From NCBI GenBank assembly GCA_017556665.1, contig JAFYMJ010000299.1:1-11205 (forward strand): DNA of 11,205 nucleotides, in the 5' to 3' direction. Below the pieces are notes generated by a model that saw nothing but the letters and a program-made list of their open reading frames with translations, was not told where the DNA came from and made no database searches. Both the position numbers and the translations under genes were made by a program. Positions within the stretch are counted from its first letter, which is position 1; each line of letters begins with the position of its first letter. Origin of the DNA: Bacteroidales bacterium. GTDB lineage: Bacteria; Bacteroidota; Bacteroidia; Bacteroidales; UBA932. Shown here piece by piece: positions 6,591 through 11,205 of this stretch.

Positions 6591-8090
6591 ATGAATTGGA
6601 TTGAAACCCTATTTTTTGGCAATACATTGGCACATTCGCTAATGATTTTGGCCTTAGTGGTAGCCTTTGGTATTCTGCTTGGTAAAATAAAGATTGGCGG
6701 AATTTCATTTGGTATTACCTGGATTTTGTTTGTGGGTATTGCATTCAGTCATTTTGGAATGACAATAGACCATGAAATTGCTCACTTTGTAAAGGAGTTT
6801 GGTTTGATTCTGTTTGTATACTCTGTGGGTATGCAGGTGGGTCCCGGATTCTTTGCTTCGTTCAAGAAAGGTGGTGTAACACTTAACGGTCTTGCAGCCA
6901 TGATTGTTTTCTTGGGTTGTATAGTAACTTATGTTATCCATCTTGTAACAGGTACAAGTCTTGTAACAATGATTGGTGTCCTTTATGGTGCAGTAACCAA
7001 TACTCCTGGTTTGGGTGCGGCACAACAGACATTTGCCGATGCCAATATGGGTGCAACTGACCCAACAATTGCATTAGGTTATGCGGTGGCATATCCTCTT
7101 GGTGTTGTAGGTATCATTATGTCTATAGTACTTGTAAGATTCATCTTTGGCATCAAGCTTGACAATGAGAACAAGAAAGCTGCTGAGGCAGATAACCAAG
7201 GTGGCAAGAGTACAGCAAAATACTCTGTTGCATTGCACAACGATGCCCTTGTAGGCAAAACTGTTATTGAGTTACGCAACATTCTGGAGAAAGACTTTGT
7301 GATTAGCCGTATCCGCAGAAAAGATGGCAAAATAGAGATGCCTAACGGAACAACAAAATTGTCTAAAGAAGATCAATTGCATATTATATCAGATGAGGCT
7401 TACAAAGCATCTGTAGTTACATTCTTTGGAGAGGAGATTCCTATTTCTGTTCAGGAGTGGAACGAGATGGATGACCAGTTTATTACAAAAACTCTTATCA
7501 TTACCAAAAACCACATCAATGGCAAAACTCTTGGTCAGCTTAAAGTAAGATCTGTATTTGGTGTGAATGTTACCAGAATTATCCGTGCGGGTATTGACTT
7601 GGTTGCTTCTGCAGATCTTGAGTTGCAAGTTGGTGATAACATTGTAGTAGTTGGTGGAGAGAAAGAGGTTCAAAGTTTTGCTAAAGCTGTTGGTAACTCA
7701 ACTGTAGATTTAAGACATCCAAACCTTATTGGTATTTTTTTGGGTATTGCAATTGGTGTGTTCTTTGGTTCTATTCCTTTCACTTTCCCTGGAATGCCTC
7801 AGGCTGTAAAACTTGGTTTGGCTGGTGGTCCGCTTGTAATTGCAATTCTTGTAAGTAAATTTGGTTACAAGTTTAAAGTTGTAACTTATACTACTCAAAG
7901 TGCCAATATGATGCTAAGGGAGGTTGGTATCTCTTTGTTCCTTGCTGCTGTTGGTCTTGGTGCTGGTGAGGGTTTTGTTGAGACTATTGCTAATGGTGGT
8001 TATATGTGGGTTCTATATGGTGTTATCATCACTATGGTTCCTCTTTTTATTACTGCAACTGATGGAAGATTGGTTTGCAAGTTGAATTAA
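6591..8090 (+). CDS. AspT/YidE family putative transporter, truncated by an in-frame TAA
   Basis: This is a membrane protein of the aspartate:alanine exchanger family (AspT/YidE/YbjL). It has two homologous membrane halves around a cytoplasmic part with two RCK_C (TrkA_C) domains, seen at about residues 210-280 and 295-370. The first half carries the conserved GAVTNTPGLGAAQ at 133-145 and YPLGVVG at 168-174. The second half begins near residue 375, with LREVGISLFL around 442-451. The frame stops at codon 500 (TAA, 8088-8090) after GRLVCKLN, yet family members run to about 540-560 residues and the missing end follows in the same frame. The product as written lacks the last membrane region, so it is probably inactive unless the stop is bypassed or is an error. 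The substrate is not known. Many codons here end in T, more than in the flanking genes, which may indicate high expression. Confidence 0.9.
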   Translation: MNWIETLFFGNTLAHSLMILALVVAFGILLGKIKIGGISFGITWILFVGIAFSHFGMTIDHEIAHFVKEFGLILFVYSVGMQVGPGFFASFKKGGVTLNGLAAMIVFLGCIVTYVIHLVTGTSLVTMIGVLYGAVTNTPGLGAAQQTFADANMGATDPTIALGYAVAYPLGVVGIIMSIVLVRFIFGIKLDNENKKAAEADNQGGKSTAKYSVALHNDALVGKTVIELRNILEKDFVISRIRRKDGKIEMPNGTTKLSKEDQLHIISDEAYKASVVTFFGEEIPISVQEWNEMDDQFITKTLIITKNHINGKTLGQLKVRSVFGVNVTRIIRAGIDLVASADLELQVGDNIVVVGGEKEVQSFAKAVGNSTVDLRHPNLIGIFLGIAIGVFFGSIPFTFPGMPQAVKLGLAGGPLVIAILVSKFGYKFKVVTYTTQSANMMLREVGISLFLAAVGLGAGEGFVETIANGGYMWVLYGVIITMVPLFITATDGRLVCKLN

Positions 8091-8261
8091 TTTAACCATA
8101 TGGGTTTAATGGCAGGAAGTACAACTGATCCGCCTGCTCTTGCTTATTCTAACTCTGTTTCTCCTAACAACAAGCAAGCGGTTGCATATGCTACAGTTTA
8201 TCCGCTTACAATGTTCTTGCGCGTGTTAACAGCTCAGGTGTTAATGATTATTGCATTGTAG
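8091..8261 (+). pseudogene. In-frame C-terminal remainder of the AspT/YidE-family gene, beyond the nonsense codon
   Basis: Directly after the TAA the same frame continues for 56 codons to a TAG at 8259-8261. It encodes [19 protein letters not shown], then a stretch ending in [29 protein letters not shown] is the second-half counterpart of GAVTNTPGL in the first half and is a hallmark of the family. With this segment the protein would be 556 residues, the normal size. No frameshift is needed, so only one codon is affected. An ATG at 8103 could in principle restart translation and give a 53-residue peptide, but no ribosome binding site supports it. Confidence 0.88.
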
Positions 8262-8283
8262 TTTGCAGTGAATCAGATATATG

Positions 8284-8310
8284 AGGCAGCCCAACGGGTT
8301 GCCTTTTTTT
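8284..8310 (+). terminator. Strong Rho-independent terminator after the transporter gene
   Basis: A 9-bp stem pairs 8284-8292 (AGGCAGCCC) with 8296-8304 (GGGTTGCCT), with one G-U pair and an AAC loop, and leads into a T run at 8304-8310. It lies 22 bases beyond the original TAG at 8259-8261, which fits the view that the TAG is the ancestral end of the gene. Confidence 0.85.
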
Positions 8311-8331
8311 ATATATACGCAATCTGCTATT

Positions 8332-8358
8332 CACAGACAAGGTCTGTTTCTGTCTGTG
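8332..8358. repeat. 8-bp perfect inverted repeat
   Basis: CACAGACA (8332-8339) and TGTCTGTG (8351-8358) are perfect reverse complements separated by 11 bases. There is no T tract after it, so it is not a standard terminator. It may be an operator or part of the unexplained intergenic element that follows. Confidence 0.4.
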
Positions 8359-8398
8359 GCGCAGGGTATTTTGCTGGGGTGTTTGTGAATCCTCAGAT

Positions 8399-8457
8399 AC
8401 TCCTCGGGCGGTCCTCCCAGCGGAGCTGGTGCCCTCCCTTTTCGGGAGTTGTGGCGG
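8399..8457. other. GC-rich hairpin element in the gene-free stretch 8262-8674
   Basis: Two small hairpins follow each other: CCAGC (8417-8421) with GCTGG (8425-8429) around a GGA loop, then CTCCC (8434-8438) with GGGAG (8444-8448). The order of blocks resembles 171-202 near the left edge. The composition is clearly richer in GC than the flanking genes. I see no credible coding sequence in either strand between 8262 and 8674; short open frames there overlap the terminator or the lipoprotein gene. The rest of the stretch, 8458-8583, is plain sequence rich in T and G, apart from the weak box at 8555. Confidence 0.4.
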
Positions 8458-8554
8458 CTGTTAGGTATGGAGGTAAAATTCTTAAGATTGGAAAAATGTT
8501 TTTGGGACCAGGATTTTTTTGCTGTTTTTGGTGAGTTAGGGGTGGATTTTGCTT

Positions 8555-8562
8555 TAATCTTG
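8555..8562 (+). promoter_or_regulatory. Weak candidate -7 box for the lipoprotein gene
   Basis: TAATCTTG differs from TAnnTTTG at one position. A TTTG at 8527-8530 lies 24 bases upstream, longer than the usual spacer of about 20. If it is real, transcription starts near 8569 and the long hairpin at 8584-8651 falls inside a leader of roughly 105 bases. Confidence 0.25.
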
Positions 8563-8583
8563 CACTCGGAAAGAGGGGGAGAT

Positions 8584-8651
8584 GCTTTTGGGGCTGCCGT
8601 CTGAATGGTAGTTGTGTTTTAGAGAGGTTTGAGGATGGCAGCTCCAAAAGT
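8584..8651 (+). promoter_or_regulatory. Long imperfect hairpin upstream of the lipoprotein gene
   Basis: Bases 8584-8602 can pair with 8633-8651 over 19 positions with four G-U pairs and no mismatch, around a 30-base loop. The core arms are CTTTTGGGGCTGCC and GGCAGCTCCAAAAG. The stem ends 23 bases before the ATG at 8675. An 11-bp direct repeat GTTGTGTTTTA occurs once in the loop (8611-8621) and again at the foot of the stem (8650-8660). There is no T run of terminator type. A leader structure controlling translation or RNA stability is possible; a binding site for a DNA protein or an invertible segment are alternatives. Confidence 0.5.
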
Positions 8652-8674
8652 TGTGTTTTAAAAAATGTAGGGTT

Positions 8675-9949
8675 ATGAGAAAAATTTGTTTGGTTTTGAT
8701 GGCTGTTGCGGTGAGTGTCTGTTCCTGTGCCAAATTGCATGTTGATGGTGTGGATGGCATTGATGTTGGTGCTGCGGATAGTGTTAGGGTAAACTTTAGA
8801 TTTGTACATTGTGTGGATTCTGTTGCAGGTGGCAGTACCAAATCTGTTGTTGCTTTGGATGAATCGGTTATAAATGATGTGAATCTGTTTATTGTTAATG
8901 AGGCGGGTGGCGTTGTTGATTGTGGGTATATCAATAATGTAAACAATGCCTCAAGTCTTGATTGCAGCAGGAATGTTCTGGTTCAGCCCAGCAGATTATA
9001 TAAAGTTTATATTATCCTTAATTGGGGTGCTCCAATTGTTGTGAATAGTGAGCAGCAGATAAAGGATATGAAATATGCATTAAGCAGTATAAATGATATT
9101 GCAGCCGGTGGTGGCGGAATAATATATAGTGGTGTAACGGAATCCATTAAATTGTATGATGGTGTAACTGTAGAGACTCCTGTAAGGAGGATAGTTTCAA
9201 AAGTATCGTTGGTGTGCGACTTTTCTGGACTTGACAGTGGTGTGGAGCTTGAGGTAAAGAGTGTAAGTCTTAAAAACGTGCCTGGGGATATTTTGCTGTT
9301 CGGTAATAATGTTGCTGGTTCTGTAATAAATGGGGAGATGCGGGATAGCGAGCAGTTATTGAGTGGCTTGTCCACTACGGGAGTCTCTTTTTATACTTTG
9401 GAGAATCTTCAGGGTGCTGTAAGTGGTGCTACAACAAATAAGCAGAAGGGAATATTGTTGGGAGAGAGGCGGAATGTGGCTACTTATATAGAGGTGGTAT
9501 GCGATATTGTAACAAGGGAGAAGAGGGGTGAGATAAAGTATAAATTCTATCTGGGTGAATCTAACAGCAATGCCAACATATACAGGAACACTACCCAGAA
9601 GGTAAAGGTGCAGTTTATAGGAAAGGCATCGGTTGATGAAAACAGTGTAAGTGTAGACAACAGTAGTCTTGAGGATAGGGTTGTAAGCATATACATAGAC
9701 CCTGTTGCCATACAGTATAAGGGACCATATTATGGGACGTACCGCTGCAAGGCTACTGCATATCCGGAGTCGGCTCCCGACAAGCGGCTTATATGGGAGA
9801 GCGACAGACCAGATCTTGCATCTGTAGATGAGTATGGAATAATAACATTTCTGGGAAATGGGGATGCAACAATTTGTGTAAGGTCTGCCGACAATCCAAA
9901 CATATTGGCGTATTGTGTCCTTACCATAACATTAAAAAGAACTGGATAA
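8675..9949 (+). CDS. Fimbrillin-like surface lipoprotein with C-terminal BIG2 domain
   Basis: The 424-residue product begins with a lipoprotein signal: positive MRK, a hydrophobic stretch, and a lipobox ending at C18 (V-C-S-C). A TTG eight codons upstream is open but would disrupt this signal, so I use the ATG. Residues about 35-330 resemble the FimA/Mfa-type fimbrillin fold of Bacteroidales: an N-terminal region with VNDVNLFI-like strands, RRIVSKVSLV at 171-180 (the usual R-x-V-A-K-V block), and a late IKYKFYLGE...NIYRNTTQKVKVQF block at 287-314 as in DUF4906-type proteins. Residues 336-421 form a bacterial Ig-like group 2 domain, seen in LIWESDRPDLASVDEYGIITF. It is probably exported by SPII processing to the outer membrane, perhaps as an adhesin or minor pilus subunit. 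No fimbrial accessory gene lies nearby, and the domain calls are by eye. Confidence 0.82.
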   Translation: MRKICLVLMAVAVSVCSCAKLHVDGVDGIDVGAADSVRVNFRFVHCVDSVAGGSTKSVVALDESVINDVNLFIVNEAGGVVDCGYINNVNNASSLDCSRNVLVQPSRLYKVYIILNWGAPIVVNSEQQIKDMKYALSSINDIAAGGGGIIYSGVTESIKLYDGVTVETPVRRIVSKVSLVCDFSGLDSGVELEVKSVSLKNVPGDILLFGNNVAGSVINGEMRDSEQLLSGLSTTGVSFYTLENLQGAVSGATTNKQKGILLGERRNVATYIEVVCDIVTREKRGEIKYKFYLGESNSNANIYRNTTQKVKVQFIGKASVDENSVSVDNSSLEDRVVSIYIDPVAIQYKGPYYGTYRCKATAYPESAPDKRLIWESDRPDLASVDEYGIITFLGNGDATICVRSADNPNILAYCVLTITLKRTG

Positions 9950-9975
9950 CCTGTTAACCTGTCAATAATTCTCGT

Positions 9976-10031
9976 GCCCTAACATTATCTTAGTTGAGAC
10001 ATCGGATAAAGTTGGTGTTAGGGCTTTTTTT
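9976..10031 (+). terminator. Terminator of the lipoprotein gene, with long loop
   Basis: GCCCTAACA (9976-9984) and TGTTAGGGC (10016-10024) pair perfectly over 9 bp and are followed by a run of seven T at 10025-10031. The loop is 31 bases and may fold further (TATC 9986-9989 with GATA 10005-10008). It lies 26 bases after the stop codon. The T run ends directly before the promoter box of the next gene. Confidence 0.75.
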
Positions 10032-10032
10032 C

Positions 10033-10040
10033 TATCTTTG
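10033..10040 (+). promoter_or_regulatory. Putative -7 box for the YfcC-type gene
   Basis: TATCTTTG matches TAnnTTTG exactly and is followed by CGGCC as at 6538-6545. A TTG at 10012-10014 lies 18 bases upstream and could be the -33 element; if so it sits inside the terminator hairpin. The leader to the ATG at 10079 would be about 32 bases. Confidence 0.6.
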
Positions 10041-10078
10041 CGGCCAATATAACATTAAGAGATAAAAATTTTCAGGCA

Positions 10079-11205
10079 ATGGCAGAAAAGAAGAAAAGGG
10101 AGTTTCCCAACACGTATGTGATAATTTTTGCAATAATTCTAATAAGTGCTCTGGCCACTTGGTTTGTGGGTGGAGGAGAGTATGTAAAGACAACAGATCA
10201 GGCTGGTGTAACCACAGTGGAATTCAGAGAGGTGGAGTCACAAGGGCAATGGTGGAGTGTAATGGAGGCATTCTACAATGGTTTTACAAAGCAGGCGGGA
10301 ATCATATGCTTTATTCTGGTTATTGGAGCTGCCTTTTGGGTGGTAAACAAGAGTAAGGCAATAGATGCAGGCATCTTTTCTTTTTTGGGTGCTGTAACAA
10401 AACTGGAGAAGAACAAGCTGCTTGCCAGTGTTGGGGTAAGTAATATAATAGTGGTGCTTATAATGTTAATGTTCAGTGTCTTTGGTGCCATTTTTGGAAT
10501 GAGCGAGGAGACAATTGCATTTACTATAATATTGGTTCCACTTGCAATCTCTATGGGGTATGATTCAATTGTGGGTGTATGTATGGTGTATGTTGCAGCC
10601 CATGTTGGATTTGCCGGAGCAATCCTGAATCCATTTACCATTGGTATAGCACAGGATATTGCAGGTCTGCCAATGTTCTCCGGTATAGAGTACAGATTCT
10701 TTTGCTGGATTGTGCTTAATGTTATAGCAATAGCTTTTGTGTTGTTCTATGCAAACAGAGTAAAGAAAAATCCGCAAAAGTCAATAATGTTCAGTGCAGA
10801 TGCACATTGGAGAGATCATATTCAGGAGCAGGGGGGCTCTATAGATTATTACAGAAACAAATCGTCGTGGATCTCTTTTGCAATTGCGGCTGCTGTTATT
10901 GTAGCTTTTGCTATGGCATACGCAAATGAAACCTATCTCTCTATTGGAGCTTCAAAATATCACACTCCATATTTGTTGCCTGGTGTAGCAGTGCTGTTCT
11001 GCGTGGCAAGTGTGTTGTGTTTGAGAAAATCGGTCCATTTCTATATTTTGTCCCTTTTGGGCTTTACTATAGTTTATCTTATTATAGGTGTCCTTGGGTT
11101 CGGATGGTATGTTGGGGAGATTTCTGCCCTGTTCCTTGCTCTTGGTGTATTGAGTGGAATAGCTATGGGGTTGTCGGGGAATAAGATAGTGAATGAACTT
11201 TTGGC
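10079..11205 (+). CDS. YfcC family (DcuC-like) carrier, 5' part; runs off the window
   Basis: The frame opens at ATG 10079 and is uninterrupted to the right edge: 375 complete codons of a family that is usually near 500 residues. It begins with a basic MAEKKKREFPNTYVIIFAII, then a membrane segment, then the periplasmic-looking GGGEYV. Conserved family blocks are AGIICFILVIGAAFWVV around 73-89, GMSEETIAF at 140-148, GYD at 160-162 and LNPFTIGIAQDIAGLPMFSG at 183-202. The YfcC/DcuC group are inner-membrane carriers thought to move dicarboxylates, amino acids or short-chain acids; substrate assignment from sequence is unreliable. About eight hydrophobic segments are present in the visible part. 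No sign of damage. It follows its own promoter at 10033-10040 and appears to start a new transcription unit. Confidence 0.92.
   Translation, partial: MAEKKKREFPNTYVIIFAIILISALATWFVGGGEYVKTTDQAGVTTVEFREVESQGQWWSVMEAFYNGFTKQAGIICFILVIGAAFWVVNKSKAIDAGIFSFLGAVTKLEKNKLLASVGVSNIIVVLIMLMFSVFGAIFGMSEETIAFTIILVPLAISMGYDSIVGVCMVYVAAHVGFAGAILNPFTIGIAQDIAGLPMFSGIEYRFFCWIVLNVIAIAFVLFYANRVKKNPQKSIMFSADAHWRDHIQEQGGSIDYYRNKSSWISFAIAAAVIVAFAMAYANETYLSIGASKYHTPYLLPGVAVLFCVASVLCLRKSVHFYILSLLGFTIVYLIIGVLGFGWYVGEISALFLALGVLSGIAMGLSGNKIVNELL

Noticed and set aside
8088..8090. TAA as a reassigned sense codon
   Set aside because: TAA is the true stop of fbp (6529-6531) and the MATE gene (3875-3877) in this window, so a genome-wide reassignment does not fit.
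8268..8534. Plus-strand open frame of 88 codons after the transporter
   Set aside because: It begins before and runs through the strong terminator at 8284-8310 and the GC-rich hairpins; no recognisable motif.
8393..8946. Two minus-strand open frames opposite the lipoprotein start and its leader
   Set aside because: They overlap each other and the lipoprotein signal peptide, are rich in Thr, Pro and Gln in a way typical of antisense frames, and match no family I know.

Overview
This window looks like a chromosomal segment of a Bacteroidales (Bacteroidota) bacterium, probably a host-associated anaerobe. Four things point there: several start-proximal boxes of the Bacteroidota TAnnTTTG type, almost no Shine-Dalgarno sites, a class III fructose-1,6-bisphosphatase, and a fimbrillin-like lipoprotein ending in a BIG2 domain. 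I cannot name the genus. The genes are mostly ordinary housekeeping and transport genes; I see no phage, insertion sequence, CRISPR array, tRNA or rRNA.

Layout. Positions 1-306 hold no gene. They contain a terminator for a gene left of the window, two copies of a 71-bp GC-rich direct repeat, a hairpin element, and a terminator for the next gene. A minus-strand U32 family protein (TrhP-like, 307-1536) is divergent from a plus-strand pair, rsgA (1628-2566) and a DinF-like MATE exporter (2579-3877). The two divergent promoters lie within about 50 bp. The MATE gene converges on a minus-strand iron-type superoxide dismutase (3880-4470) with only 2 bp between stop codons. The sod gene is divergent from fbp (4576-6531), which has the best promoter in the window. 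Next comes an AspT/YidE-family transporter (from 6591), then a 413-bp gene-free stretch with a strong terminator, a GC-rich hairpin element and a long hairpin. After that lie a putative surface lipoprotein (8675-9949) and the first 375 codons of a YfcC-type carrier that runs off the right edge.

The most notable observation is in the AspT/YidE gene. An in-frame TAA (8088-8090) cuts the reading frame at codon 500, yet the next 56 codons stay in the same frame and encode the expected C-terminus, including a GSTTDPPAL motif, before a TAG at 8259-8261. This is a single nonsense change, a sequencing error or a recoding event; sequence alone cannot decide.

Other points worth a look are the paired 71-bp repeats between two converging terminators, a related-looking hairpin element near 8410-8448, the roughly 19-bp imperfect stem just upstream of the lipoprotein gene, and the overlap between the lipoprotein terminator and the YfcC promoter. 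The neighbouring genes do not form one pathway. rsgA and the U32 gene both concern the translation apparatus (ribosome assembly and probable RNA hydroxylation); the rest look like independent units.
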